A DNA stretch of 64,000 bases. It comes from a bacterium (GTDB lineage: Bacteria; Desulfobacterota; Binatia; HRBIN30; CADEER01). The stretch is from assembly GCA_030430165.1 (NCBI GenBank), contig JAUIGL010000007.1, forward strand, positions 1-64,000, given 5' to 3'. Every line of letters starts with the position of its first letter. Positions within the stretch are counted from its first letter, which is position 1. The notes beneath the pieces were generated by a model that had not been told where the DNA came from, did no database searches, and worked only from the letters and a program-made list of their open reading frames with translations. The position numbers and the translations under genes are program-made. Below, piece by piece: positions 31,451-42,597 of the stretch.

Positions 31451-32659
31451 ATGAAGGTGCGGATGCGCCGCGACAAGGTGCGCGTGCCGGGGTTCCGTTT
31501 CGGCGGCGTCGCCTGCGGCCTCAAAGAGAGCGGCAAGCGCGACGTTGCGCTGATCGTGTCGCAGCAGCCGGCGACGGCGGTGGGGGTCTTCACCACCAAC
31601 CGGGTCAAGGCGGCGCCGGTGCTGATCGGGCAGAAGCGTGTCGCCGCCGGGCGCGTGCAGGCGATTCTCGTCAACAGCGGCAACGCCAATGCCTATACCG
31701 GACGCGACGGGATGCGGGTGGCGCGGGCGATGACCCGGCGCGCCAGCCGCTTGCTGGCGATCGACGACGCCTTGGTGGTGCCGTCTTCGACCGGACGGAT
31801 CGGCTGTCCGCTGCCGCGCGCCGCGGTCGAGCGCGGCGTCGACGCGGTGGTCGACGACTTGTCCGAAGACGGCTTCCAGCGGGCGCTCGAAGGGATGATG
31901 ACGACCGACGCGTTCCCCAAATTCGCCTCGGAGAAGCTCAAGATCGGGCGCCGCGAGATCACCGTCGCCGGGATGGCCAAGGGGGCCGGGATGATCGCGC
32001 CGAACATGGCGACGATGCTCGCCTACTTGCTGACCGATGCGGCAGTGTCGCGCGCGGGGTTGAGGCAGGCGCTGCACCGGGCCCTGCCCGAGTCCTTCAA
32101 CGCCATCGTCGTCGACGGCGATACCAGCACCAACGATACGGTCCTCGCGCTGGCCAACGGAGTCGCCGGCAATCGGCCGCTGCGGCCGCGCTCGCCCGGC
32201 TTTGCGGCGTTCTCGGAAGCGCTTGGCCGCATCTGTCACAAGCTCGCCCGCTACGTCGTCAAGGACGGCGAAGGAGCTTCCAAGGTGGTCGACGTGATCG
32301 TTCGCGGCGCCCGCTCCAAGGGCGACGCCGAGAAGGTTGCCGACGCGATCGCTCGCTCGCCGCTGTGCAAGACCGCCTTCTACGGCGGGGATCCCTACGC
32401 CGGGCGCATCGTCTGCGCGGCCGGCTACAGCGGCGCGCGTTTCAACCCGGACCGGCTCGACGTCTTCGTCGACGACCTGCAAATCGTCGACCGCGGCGTC
32501 GAGGTCGTCGATCGGGTCGAAGCTCGCGCCAACCGGATCGTCGCGCGCAAGGAGTTTTCGGTCACCGTCGACCTGCACTCGGGACGCGCCGGCGCGATGC
32601 GGATGGCGAGCGACCTGACCGTCGACTACGTCCGCTTCAACTCCGACTACCGCACGTAA
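31451..32659 (+). CDS. argJ: Bifunctional ornithine acetyltransferase / N-acetylglutamate synthase
   Basis: A 402-residue enzyme of the cyclic arginine pathway that transfers the acetyl group from N-acetylornithine to glutamate. The self-cleavage and nucleophile site is Thr188 in MIAPNMATMLAYLLTDA. Other signatures are GVFTTNRVKAAPV, VNSGNANAYTG and VDGDTSTNDT. The protein ends DYVRFNSDYRT as expected. It directly follows secA, but the two are probably not functionally linked. Confidence 0.95.
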   Translation: MKVRMRRDKVRVPGFRFGGVACGLKESGKRDVALIVSQQPATAVGVFTTNRVKAAPVLIGQKRVAAGRVQAILVNSGNANAYTGRDGMRVARAMTRRASRLLAIDDALVVPSSTGRIGCPLPRAAVERGVDAVVDDLSEDGFQRALEGMMTTDAFPKFASEKLKIGRREITVAGMAKGAGMIAPNMATMLAYLLTDAAVSRAGLRQALHRALPESFNAIVVDGDTSTNDTVLALANGVAGNRPLRPRSPGFAAFSEALGRICHKLARYVVKDGEGASKVVDVIVRGARSKGDAEKVADAIARSPLCKTAFYGGDPYAGRIVCAAGYSGARFNPDRLDVFVDDLQIVDRGVEVVDRVEARANRIVARKEFSVTVDLHSGRAGAMRMASDLTVDYVRFNSDYRT

Positions 32660-32731
32660 CCGGTATACCCATTCCGACTCCCGGGGAGCCGGCATCGGCT
32701 GCGGCGGCCGCAGGGCGCGAGTGTGGTTCGT

Positions 32732-32915
32732 CCAAAGCCGCCTGCGGCGGCGGCCAAAGCGCGGTCTGCGACCGGCGCGGCCAAAGCCCGGCTTCGCCGA
32801 GCGTCCAATTGGGGGCACCGGCTGGAGGCTGGCCCACCCTTTGGCCGCACTGCACAGCAGTGCTTTGGCCGGTCGCGCGCAGCGCGCCCTTGGCCGCCGC
32901 CGCAGGCGGCTTTGG
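32732..32915. repeat. Array of short hairpins separated by CCAAAG / CTTTGG
   Basis: CCAAAG occurs at 32732, 32754 and 32781, and its complement CTTTGG at 32839, 32863 and 32910, with a CCTTGG variant at 32888; spacing within each arm is 22-27 bases. Most intervals are a different near-perfect hairpin: CCGCCTGCGGCGG, CGCGGTCTGCGACCGGCG, CCGGCTTCGCCG, GCACTGCACAGCAGTGC, GCGCGCAGCGCGC and CCGCCGCAGGCGG. The outermost hairpins are reverse complements, so the two arms form a large inverted repeat around 32803-32838. Open frames through it are repeat artefacts. It lies between argJ and a convergent secreted-protein gene. Confidence 0.8.
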
Positions 32916-32924
32916 GCCGACCGG

Positions 32925-33830
<906 letters not shown>

Positions 33831-33910
33831 CCTGTCAGGCTACCGACGCGCCGCGCTTCGAACAAGCGGGTTCGCCGACGGTCGTTCGACCGCCGCAGGG
33901 GAGGGCGAGC

Positions 33911-33942
33911 GCCGGGGCGGCAGCAGCCGCTGCCGCCCCGGC
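33911..33942 (-). terminator. Strong hairpin after the DsbA-like gene
   Basis: GCCGGGGCGGCAGC at 33911-33924 pairs perfectly with GCTGCCGCCCCGGC at 33929-33942 around a four-base loop, just past the stop codon of the minus-strand thioredoxin-fold gene. There is no U-tract, so termination efficiency is uncertain. Confidence 0.55.
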
Positions 33943-33950
33943 CAAACGGC

Positions 33951-34703
33951 TCAGCCCTTCGCGCTTTCCTTGAGCATCGGGTCGATCAGCTCCTTGAAGC
34001 CTTCGATCGATCGATTCCGCAACAGCTTGCCGTTGACGAAGATCGTCGGTGTGCCGCGAACGCCGACGGTGCGGGCCAGTCGCATATCCTCCTGGACTTC
34101 TTTCTTGACCGCGTCCGAATTCATGTCGCTTTCGAACTTGTCGACGTCGAGCCCCAGCTCCTGTGCGTACTCCTTGAGCTTGTCCGGTTGCAGCGCGCGC
34201 TGGTTCTTGAAGAGCAGCTCGTGCATCTCCCAGAATTTCCCCTGCATGCGCGCGGCGATGGCCGCCTGGGAGGCGGCCATTGCGTGCGGGTGGATCGAAG
34301 TGAGCGGGAACTGCTTGTAGACGAAGCGAGCCTGCGTCGGATAGGCCTTGAGAGCGTCGGCGATGATCGGTTCGGCGCGGGCGCAGAACGGACACTGGTA
34401 GTCGGAAAACTCGACGATGGTGATCGAGCCGTCCTGCGGGCCCTTGATCGCCGAGTTGGCGACCGGGAGGTCGTACTTCTTGTCGGGGTCGGGTCCCGAG
34501 CGTCGTTTCGGCGGCGGCGCCGCGGCCGGCGCCTTGTCGAGCTTCTTGTCGATGTTGTTGAGCTTGGCGAGGATCTCTTTCTGTTGCGACTTGATCTCAG
34601 CGATCTCTTCTGGGCTCACGGTCTCCTGCGCACAGCCCGCTGCGAGAACGGCGGTGCCGAGGAGAGCGACCAGAGCTTGCGCGAAACGACTTCTACGCTT
34701 CAT
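33951..34703 (-). CDS. DsbA/thioredoxin_4-like lipoprotein oxidoreductase
   Basis: A 250-residue lipoprotein with a periplasmic thiol-disulfide exchange domain. The signal ends in the lipobox LAAGC (Cys24). A coiled-coil-like stretch (about 28-57) and a Pro/Lys-rich linker lead to the thioredoxin fold, with active site CPFC (Cys104, Cys107) in IVEFSDYQCPFCARAEPI and the cis-proline in VRGTPTIFVNG. The ATG 34703 has GGGAGA just upstream. Probable role: oxidation or isomerisation of exported proteins. A membrane-anchored coiled-coil DsbA of this form is common in delta-proteobacteria. Confidence 0.85.
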   Translation of the reverse strand: MKRRSRFAQALVALLGTAVLAAGCAQETVSPEEIAEIKSQQKEILAKLNNIDKKLDKAPAAAPPPKRRSGPDPDKKYDLPVANSAIKGPQDGSITIVEFSDYQCPFCARAEPIIADALKAYPTQARFVYKQFPLTSIHPHAMAASQAAIAARMQGKFWEMHELLFKNQRALQPDKLKEYAQELGLDVDKFESDMNSDAVKKEVQEDMRLARTVGVRGTPTIFVNGKLLRNRSIEGFKELIDPMLKESAKG

Positions 34704-34824
34704 TCGGATCTCCCTTGGTTGCGGTTTCACGTACAAGTGCCCAGCTTAGCCGAAGCGCGAAGGCCGGCTCAAGCTCGGGCGAGGGGCGTTGGATCTTCGG
34801 CCGGGAACGGCGATACTCCGCGGA

Positions 34825-35400
34825 ATGCGGGTCATTGCCGGGAAGTTGCGGGGCCGTCGGCTGCGAACGGTCGCCTCGAACGCGGTGCGCCCGACCGCCG
34901 ATCGGGTCAAGGAGGCGGTATTCAGCATGATCGGCAGCCGCCTCGACTACGACGGCGGGGCCGTCTTGGACTTGTACGCGGGCAGCGGCGCTCTCGGCAT
35001 CGAGGCACTGAGCCGCGGCGCGCAGAGCTGCGTGTTCGTCGAGCGCGACCGCCGAGCCGGGGCAGTGCTGCGTACCAACCTCGACGCCTGCGGTCTGCGC
35101 GGCGCGGCGCGGGTGGTTGCCCGGGGTGTCGCCGCGTCCCTCGAATCGCTGGCACAGGACGGCGCCGAGTTCGACTTGATCGTTGCCGACCCGCCGTATG
35201 CGACCGACCCGATGCGAGTCGTCGACCAGGTGGCGGCGGCGGCCGTGCTCGGCGAGGGCGGACTTCTGGTGGTCGAGCACGATCGCTCGCGATCGATGGA
35301 GGGGCGGGGGGACCTCCGGTTGACCCTCACCCGGCCCTATGGAAAGACCAGCGTCACCATGTTCGTCCGCGAAACGGGCGAGGAAAACTCCACGCAGTGA
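34825..35400 (+). CDS. rsmD: 16S rRNA (guanine966-N2)-methyltransferase
   Basis: A 191-residue SAM-dependent methyltransferase. It begins MRVIAGKLRGRRL, typical of RsmD. The SAM motif is VLDLYAGSGALGIEALSRGA and the catalytic motif IV is VADPPYATD. ATG 34825 is chosen because it gives the canonical N-terminus. The stop overlaps the coaD start, an rsmD-coaD arrangement seen in many bacteria. Confidence 0.92.
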   Translation: MRVIAGKLRGRRLRTVASNAVRPTADRVKEAVFSMIGSRLDYDGGAVLDLYAGSGALGIEALSRGAQSCVFVERDRRAGAVLRTNLDACGLRGAARVVARGVAASLESLAQDGAEFDLIVADPPYATDPMRVVDQVAAAAVLGEGGLLVVEHDRSRSMEGRGDLRLTLTRPYGKTSVTMFVRETGEENSTQ

Positions 35401-35888
35401 AGCGCAAGGCGGTATACGCGGGGTCTTTCGACCCGATCACAAACGGCCATCTCGACATCGTTCGCCGATCGCTGTGCTCGTTCGACGAGGTGATCGTCGC
35501 AGTCGCCTACAACTCTGCCAAGGACACGGCGCTGTTCAGCGTTGCCGAGCGCGTCGAGATGATCCGCGAGGCGCTGACCGACGTCGCCGAGCGAGTCGAG
35601 GTCGATTCGTTCGAGGGGCTGCTCGTCGACTACTGCGACCGCAAGGCGGCCTGTGCGGTGATCCGTGGCCTGCGGGCGGTGACCGATTTCGAGTACGAGT
35701 TCCAGATGGCGATGATGAACCGTCACCTGAATCCCCGGGTCGAGACGTTTTTCATGACCGCCAGCGAGGCCTATCTCTACACCGCCTCGAGACTGGTTAA
35801 AGAGGTCTCCAGGCTCGGCGGAGATGTCGGGTCGCTGGTCCCGCCCGGGGTCAACGAGCGCCTCAATCGCAAGTTCGCCGAGTCCTGA
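35397..35888 (+). CDS. coaD: Phosphopantetheine adenylyltransferase
   Basis: A 163-residue nucleotidyltransferase of coenzyme A synthesis, joining ATP and 4'-phosphopantetheine to form dephospho-CoA. It has AVYAGSFDPITNGHLDIVRR with the TxGH motif, RGLRAVTDFEYEFQMAMMNR, and the SRLVKEVSRLGGDV segment near the C-terminus. It starts with GTG 35397 overlapping the rsmD stop (GTGA). Length is normal. Confidence 0.94.
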   Translation: MKRKAVYAGSFDPITNGHLDIVRRSLCSFDEVIVAVAYNSAKDTALFSVAERVEMIREALTDVAERVEVDSFEGLLVDYCDRKAACAVIRGLRAVTDFEYEFQMAMMNRHLNPRVETFFMTASEAYLYTASRLVKEVSRLGGDVGSLVPPGVNERLNRKFAES

Positions 35889-36043
35889 CCCGGCGCCGGC
35901 CGGCGGCGGCGCAATACCTGAGGGGGACGGCTACCGGTACTTGTCCGTCGCGGCGAACGCGGGTAGCTTCTGGGGCTTGCGAGCGGGCCCCGATGCGGCT
36001 GAGCTGACCGGGCCAGGCGGTTCTCGCGCGCCACGAGCGATCA

Positions 36044-37111
36044 ATGAAGGCACACGTTCTCGTACAGCCCGGGCAACTGGAGTTTCGCGAAGTCCCGACC
36101 CCGAGTCCCGATGGTGACGGGGTGGTGGTGCGGGTGCACGCGGCGTTGACCTGTGGCACCGATCTCAAGACGTTTCTAAGGGGTCATCCGAAGTTCGCCC
36201 TGCCGATGTTGTTCGGCCACGAGTTCGCCGGCGAGGTGGCCGCGGTCGGCGCCGACGTCGAGGGGCTCCGCGAAGGCGACGCGATCATGGTCGCGCCGAC
36301 GGCGCCCTGCGGCACCTGCTACTACTGCGTGCGCCAGCAGGAGAACCTGTGCCCGCAGGTGATGCCGACCATGGTGCACGGTGCCTACGCCGAGTTCGTC
36401 AAGCTGCCGGGAGCGGTGGTGCGAACCAATCTCTACGAGAAGCCGCTCAGCCTGCCGTATCGCGACGCCGCGCTGCTCGAGCCGCTCGCCTGCGTCGAGC
36501 ACGGCCTGTCGTTCGTCTCCTCGCGACCCGACGACACCGCGGTGATCATCGGCGGCGGGGCGATCACCTTGCTGCACGTCCAATCGCTGCGCGCGCGGGG
36601 TGTCGAGGACATCATCGTCGTCGCCCGCAATCCGCGGCGCGCCGCCGAGGCGCGAACCCTCGGGGTCGAGGTCCTCGTCGCCGACGCGCGCGAGGCCGGC
36701 GAGCAGGTTCGCCAGCGCACCGAGGGGCGCGGCGCCGACCTGGTGGTCGAGTGCACCGGCGACGTCGAGGTCTGGCAGGCGGCGGTCGACCTCGCGCGGG
36801 TCGGCGGCCAGGCGGTTCTGTTCGGTGGATGCCCCTCGGGCACCGAGGTGCGCTTCCCGACCGATCGCCTGCACTACGACCAGGTCCAGGTCATCAGCCC
36901 GTTCCACTTTACGCCGCGCGACGTCCGCCGGGCGTACGATCTTCTGGTGGCGGGCGAGGTGGCGGGCGCCACGGTGATCGGCGGCGAGCACGCGCTCGAA
37001 GACCTTCCGGCCGCCCTCGAGGCCCTGCGCGCGGGCGGCGGGCCGAAGTTCGCCATCCTGCCCAACGGTGCCGGCAACGGCACGCGCAACGGCCGTCACA
37101 ACTCTGAATGA
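36044..37111 (+). CDS. Zinc-dependent medium-chain dehydrogenase (first of a tandem pair)
   Basis: A 355-residue medium-chain dehydrogenase/reductase. Catalytic zinc ligands are Cys37 (TCGTDLK) and the GHE motif (58-60). The structural zinc lobe has CGTCYYCVRQQENLC. The NAD(P) fold region is VIIGGGAITLLHV, a variant of GxGxxG. The tail (NGAGNGTRNGRHNSE) is low in complexity. It overlaps the next dehydrogenase by four bases (ATGA). Substrate unknown: it resembles the threonine/sorbitol dehydrogenase group. The 155 bp upstream contains no gene. Confidence 0.82.
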   Translation: MKAHVLVQPGQLEFREVPTPSPDGDGVVVRVHAALTCGTDLKTFLRGHPKFALPMLFGHEFAGEVAAVGADVEGLREGDAIMVAPTAPCGTCYYCVRQQENLCPQVMPTMVHGAYAEFVKLPGAVVRTNLYEKPLSLPYRDAALLEPLACVEHGLSFVSSRPDDTAVIIGGGAITLLHVQSLRARGVEDIIVVARNPRRAAEARTLGVEVLVADAREAGEQVRQRTEGRGADLVVECTGDVEVWQAAVDLARVGGQAVLFGGCPSGTEVRFPTDRLHYDQVQVISPFHFTPRDVRRAYDLLVAGEVAGATVIGGEHALEDLPAALEALRAGGGPKFAILPNGAGNGTRNGRHNSE

Positions 37112-38130
37112 AGGTCGCGCGGCTCTACGACTACCTCGACGTACGCATCGAGGAGGCCGAACGACCGCGCATCGCAGCCGACGAAGCGTTGGTGCGCACC
37201 GCCGCCTGCGGCGTCTGCTCGGGGGACGTCGTCCCCTGGTACATCCGCCGCAAGGCGCCTCTGGTGTTCGGTCACGAGCCGGTCGGCGAGATCGTCGAGG
37301 TCGGCGCCGAGGTCGAGGGGTTCCGGCCCGGAGATCGGGTGTTCGTGCATCACCACGCGCCCTGCTTCGACTGCGACCTGTGTCGGCGCGGCGAGTACGT
37401 GCAGTGCCCGACCTGGAAGCAGTCGCAGATCGATCCGGGTGGCATGGCCGAGTACTTCCGCGTGCCGGCGACCAACCTGGCCGACACCTTGCGCCTGCCG
37501 GACGGCGTAGCCTACGAGGACGGCGCTCTGGTCGAGCCGCTCGCCTGCGTCGTCAAGTCGTTTGCCCGCGCCGGCGAGGTGCGCGAGCGCAGCCTGCTGG
37601 TGATCGGCCTCGGTGTCATGGGGCAGCTACACGTCGTCTTGGCGCGCCACTTCGGCGTGCGCAGGCTGCTGGTCGCCGACCTCGAGGAGAGTCGCTGCGA
37701 GCACGCGCGGCGGCTCGGCGCCGACGTGGTCATCAACGCCGCCCGCGAGGATCTGGTCGAAGCGGTTGCCCGACACACCGACGGCCAGGGGGTCGAGGTG
37801 GTGATCGTCGGGCCGGCGACGGTGCCGGCGATCGAGCAGGGCCTGGCGTGCGCCGGCCGCGGCGCTACCGTGGTCCAGTTCATGGGCACACCGCCGGAGC
37901 AGACCCTGCACCTGTCGACCTTCGACTACTACTTTCGCGAGCTCCGCCTGATCCCGAGCTACTCGTGTGGCCCCGACGACACACGCCGGGCTCTCGAGCT
38001 GGTCGAGCAGGGGGTGGTTCGAGCAGAGCAGGTGGTGACCCACCGGTTTCCGCTCGCCGAGGCGAACAAGGCCTACGAAGTGGCCGCGACCGACAAGCGC
38101 TCGATCAAGACCCTGGTGACGTTCGGCTGA
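37108..38130 (+). CDS. Zinc-dependent medium-chain dehydrogenase (second of a tandem pair)
   Basis: A 340-residue medium-chain dehydrogenase related to the preceding one. It has the catalytic CGVCSGD and GHEPVGE motifs, the structural zinc cysteines in CFDCDLCRRGEYVQC, and LLVIGLGVMGQLH as the nucleotide-binding turn. The start overlaps the upstream stop codon. Two coupled but divergent dehydrogenases may act on sequential intermediates or on two polyol or alcohol substrates; neither substrate can be read from the sequence. A hairpin follows the stop. Confidence 0.82.
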   Translation: MKVARLYDYLDVRIEEAERPRIAADEALVRTAACGVCSGDVVPWYIRRKAPLVFGHEPVGEIVEVGAEVEGFRPGDRVFVHHHAPCFDCDLCRRGEYVQCPTWKQSQIDPGGMAEYFRVPATNLADTLRLPDGVAYEDGALVEPLACVVKSFARAGEVRERSLLVIGLGVMGQLHVVLARHFGVRRLLVADLEESRCEHARRLGADVVINAAREDLVEAVARHTDGQGVEVVIVGPATVPAIEQGLACAGRGATVVQFMGTPPEQTLHLSTFDYYFRELRLIPSYSCGPDDTRRALELVEQGVVRAEQVVTHRFPLAEANKAYEVAATDKRSIKTLVTFG

Positions 38131-38136
38131 ACGTCG

Positions 38137-38164
38137 CGAGGGGCGCCCGGCTGGACGCCCCTCG
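38137..38164. terminator. Hairpin between convergent genes
   Basis: CGAGGGGCG at 38137-38145 pairs with CGCCCCTCG at 38156-38164. It lies between the end of the second dehydrogenase and the end of the minus-strand lipoprotein gene, so it could stop transcription from both sides. There is no clear T-run on either strand. Confidence 0.5.
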
Positions 38165-38170
38165 CCGTCG

Positions 38171-38389
38171 TCATGGTTGGGTGCCTTCTTGCTCGAGGCG
38201 GCGCGCCGCAGAGTCGGCTCGCTGGGCCGCTTCCTGCGCGCTGGACGCCGCCAACTCGGCTCGCCGCGCCGCTTCTTCCGCACGCACCGCGGCTTGTTCG
38301 GCAGTGCGCCGGTCGGGACCGGCGTTGCTGGCACAAGCGCTCAGGGCGCAGGCGAGAAGGGCGGCGCTGATGCCGACGACAAGACGCAA
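38171..38389 (-). CDS. Small alanine-zipper lipoprotein, third of three
   Basis: A 72-residue lipoprotein with lipobox LSAC (about Cys19). The mature part is an Ala-rich heptad helix (EQAAVRAEEAARRAELAASS), like the alanine-zipper Lpp/OprI family that trimerises and tethers or stabilises the outer membrane. It starts with TTG 38389, with GAGGT a few bases upstream. It is the last of three similar genes read on the minus strand. It lacks a C-terminal lysine, so Lpp-style covalent linkage to peptidoglycan is not indicated. Confidence 0.7.
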   Translation of the reverse strand: MRLVVGISAALLACALSACASNAGPDRRTAEQAAVRAEEAARRAELAASSAQEAAQRADSAARRLEQEGTQP

Positions 38390-38411
38390 CGGTTAGACCT
38401 CGGGCAGGCGA

Positions 38412-38663
38412 CTAGCGAACGCGCGATACGATCGCGTCCGCCTTTTTCGCGGCCGCTGCAGCCCGATCCGCCGATGCGGCGGCGCTAGCTGCGGCTGCGG
38501 CGGCCTTGGTGGCTGCCGCGTCTGCCTTTTCGGCCGACATTTCGGTCGACGTGAGGAGCTGGTCGACCTGTGCCTGCGAGGCGCTGTTGAGCTTCACCGT
38601 GCAACCGCCGGTTGCGATTGCAGCGGCTGCCAAGGCTACGCCAACGACAGTCGAGATCCGCAT
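38412..38663 (-). CDS. Small alanine-zipper lipoprotein, second of three
   Basis: An 83-residue lipoprotein with lipobox TGGC. The mature chain is an Ala-rich coiled coil ([20 protein letters not shown], then DRAAAAAKKADAIVSRV). The ribosome site GAGAGGAG lies before ATG 38663. It is 17 bp from the first and 22 bp from the third paralogue. It ends in arginine rather than lysine. Confidence 0.75.
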   Translation of the reverse strand: MRISTVVGVALAAAAIATGGCTVKLNSASQAQVDQLLTSTEMSAEKADAAATKAAAAAASAAASADRAAAAAKKADAIVSRVR

Positions 38664-38680
38664 TTCCTACTCCTCTCTCT

Positions 38681-38932
38681 CTACTTGCGCAGCGAGGAGC
38701 CGAAGATGGCCTCGGCCTTGCGGGCCGAGCGCTCGGCGGCGTCTGCGGATTCGGCGGCGCGGTTGGCAGCGCTGGTGGCCGAATCGGCGGCAGCCTGGCA
38801 CTTGCTGGCAGCCGCGTCGGCGCTGCTCGACGCAGCCTCGAGCCGTGCCAACTGGTCCGGATCGAGCTTCGCGGTGCATCCGGCGGCGAAAATCGCCGCG
38901 GCCAGAACGGTAAATTTCAATGCAGACTTCAT
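38681..38932 (-). CDS. Small alanine-zipper lipoprotein, first of three
   Basis: An 83-residue lipoprotein. The signal ends in the lipobox AAGC (about Cys18), followed by TAKLDPDQLARLEAASSSAD and an Ala-rich heptad helix ending FGSSLRK. It has a strong ribosome site (AGGAGG) before ATG 38932. The C-terminal Arg-Lys is like the lysine end of Escherichia coli Lpp, so this copy is the best candidate for peptidoglycan attachment. The three paralogues together form a small envelope operon divergent from hppA. Confidence 0.75.
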   Translation of the reverse strand: MKSALKFTVLAAAIFAAGCTAKLDPDQLARLEAASSSADAAASKCQAAADSATSAANRAAESADAAERSARKAEAIFGSSLRK

Positions 38933-39215
38933 TTTGTGCCTACCTCCTGTGGCAGCATCGTATATGGAACAACTGACGCTGCGTATCTCATAATTACGGA
39001 GAGCGAGCAAGATCCTGGCAAGCGAATCTTCGCCGGGCCGGAGGGGGTGTGATTGTGTTCCCTCGGTCGATTTGGCAAAAGTTGCGGGATTTGGAAGCTG
39101 ACTGGGGGCGCCGGTTGGGAAATGCCGGTCCGAAGCCGCGGGGGGAAACCGCGGCCGTCGCGCCTCCTGCGGTCGTGTCGAATCTGTTTCGGACGGGCAT
39201 AAGGAGACTCAGAAT

Positions 39216-41273
<2,058 letters not shown>

Positions 41274-41300
41274 TCTCCGAGCACAGCTGATCGTTCCTTC

Positions 41301-41337
41301 GAGGGGGTTGGTCGCGCTTGTCGCGGCCAACCCCCTC
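41301..41337 (+). terminator. Long GC-rich hairpin after hppA
   Basis: GAGGGGGTTGG at 41301-41311 pairs with CCAACCCCCTC at 41327-41337, and the stem continues inward through GTCGCG-type pairing to a short loop. It is about 28 bp past the hppA stop and 40 bp before the SDR start. No T-run follows. Confidence 0.6.
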
Positions 41338-41377
41338 GTGCATTGTGAGCGGTCCAATTTGCTGGAGGACTCGACTT

Positions 41378-42262
41378 ATGCAGGAATTTCGCGACCGGGT
41401 GGCCGTCGTCACCGGCGGCGCCAGCGGCATCGGCAAGGCGCTGGCCAAGGCTTTTCTCGGCGAAGGGATGAAGGTGGTGATCGCCGACGTCGAGGAGAAG
41501 GCGCTCGATGCGGCGGTCGCAGATCTCGCCGGCGGCGAGCGGCTGACGGCGGTGGTGACCGACGTCTCGAGCAACGAGTCGGTGCAGGCGCTGGCCGATC
41601 GGGTGTTCGCCGACCACGGCGCCTGTCACCTCCTCTGCAACAACGCCGGGGTCAGCGTCGGCAACTGCAACGTTTGGGAGACCACGGTCAACGACTGGAA
41701 GTGGGTGCATGGAGTCAACGTGATGGGGACGGTGCACGGCATCCTCGCCTTCGTGCCGCGCATGCTCGAGTCGGGCGAAGAGGGATTGGTGCTGAACACC
41801 TCGTCGGGCGACGGCGGCATTTCGCCGCTGGCGGTGCAGTCGGTGTACGCCTCCAGCAAGGCGGCGATCTCGATCCTCACCGAATGCCTCGGCGCCCAGC
41901 TCGCCGCGCGCGAGGGCGGCAAGGTGCGCGCCGCTCTGTTCTATCCGTCGGGGGGAATGTTCGACACCGGTTTGTGGACGACGGCGCGCAACCGTCCGTC
42001 AGAGCTGGCCCGCGAGCGTCCGTACGCCAAGGGCGCCGAGATGACCTTCGACGAGTTCTACCAGGGCGCCAAAGCGGCCGGGTTCGAGCTGCCGGTTCAG
42101 GATCTCGACGAGCTCGCCCAGGCGACGCTCGAAGGCATCCGCAACGACGACTTCGTCATCATGATTGGCCGCGAAATGGCCGAGGTGCAGCTCGCCGACC
42201 GCGCCAAGAAGATCGGCGCCGGGCAATGCCCGATCACCGCCGAGACCTTCGACTTCGGCTGA
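41378..42262 (+). CDS. Short-chain dehydrogenase/reductase
   Basis: A 294-residue classical SDR. The nucleotide-binding motif is TGGASGIG, the structural motif LCNNAG, and the active site YASSK with an upstream Ser in NTSSGDGG. The Asp in [11 protein letters not shown] after beta-2 suggests NAD(H) preference. ATG 41378 follows CTGGAGGA; the long upstream extension is ignored. The C-terminal 60 residues are longer than a minimal SDR. Substrate unknown. Confidence 0.85.
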   Translation: MQEFRDRVAVVTGGASGIGKALAKAFLGEGMKVVIADVEEKALDAAVADLAGGERLTAVVTDVSSNESVQALADRVFADHGACHLLCNNAGVSVGNCNVWETTVNDWKWVHGVNVMGTVHGILAFVPRMLESGEEGLVLNTSSGDGGISPLAVQSVYASSKAAISILTECLGAQLAAREGGKVRAALFYPSGGMFDTGLWTTARNRPSELARERPYAKGAEMTFDEFYQGAKAAGFELPVQDLDELAQATLEGIRNDDFVIMIGREMAEVQLADRAKKIGAGQCPITAETFDFG

Positions 42263-42397
42263 TCCTGGATTCCCCTTGAGCCAGGACTGCGGTCCCCACT
42301 AGGCGCCTGTTTGGACTGAGCGCCCCATCCGCGTTGGTGGTGGCTCTGTTTGATTCGCAACGCGCTTGCTACGAGCCACGGCGCGAACCCGAACATC

Positions 42398-42520
42398 GTC
42401 CCCCCTTGCCAAGGGGGGACTTCAGGGGGGTCAAGCGGAGCGTCGATGGCCCGAGAGCAGAAGCTCCTTGCGTCGCGGCGTGACCTCCCCCCAACCTCCT
42501 CCTTGGTAAGGAGGGGGGAT
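42398..42520. repeat. REP-like double-hairpin element
   Basis: Two related arms in opposite orientation: GTCCCCCCTTGCCAAGGGGGGAC at 42398-42420 (10-bp stem, 3-base loop) and a looser CTCCTTGGTAAGGAG hairpin at 42499-42513 flanked by C6/G6 runs. TTCAGGGGGGTCA and TGACCTCCCCCCAA flank them as inverted copies. It fills most of the 335-bp gap between the SDR and the YihY gene, with no coding signal. The word CAAACTGACCCACT at 42554-42567 also occurs beside the other such element, at 7435-7448. Confidence 0.6.
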
Positions 42521-42597
42521 CCGATGGCGCGTTCCTCGACACTGCCCAGCACTCAAACTGACCCACTGCGTCCGCGTCGATCCGCGTTCATCTGCGG

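Noticed and set aside
32732-32915. Hairpin array considered as a CRISPR array
   Set aside because: Repeat word is only six bases, intervals are palindromic, and no cas genes are nearby.
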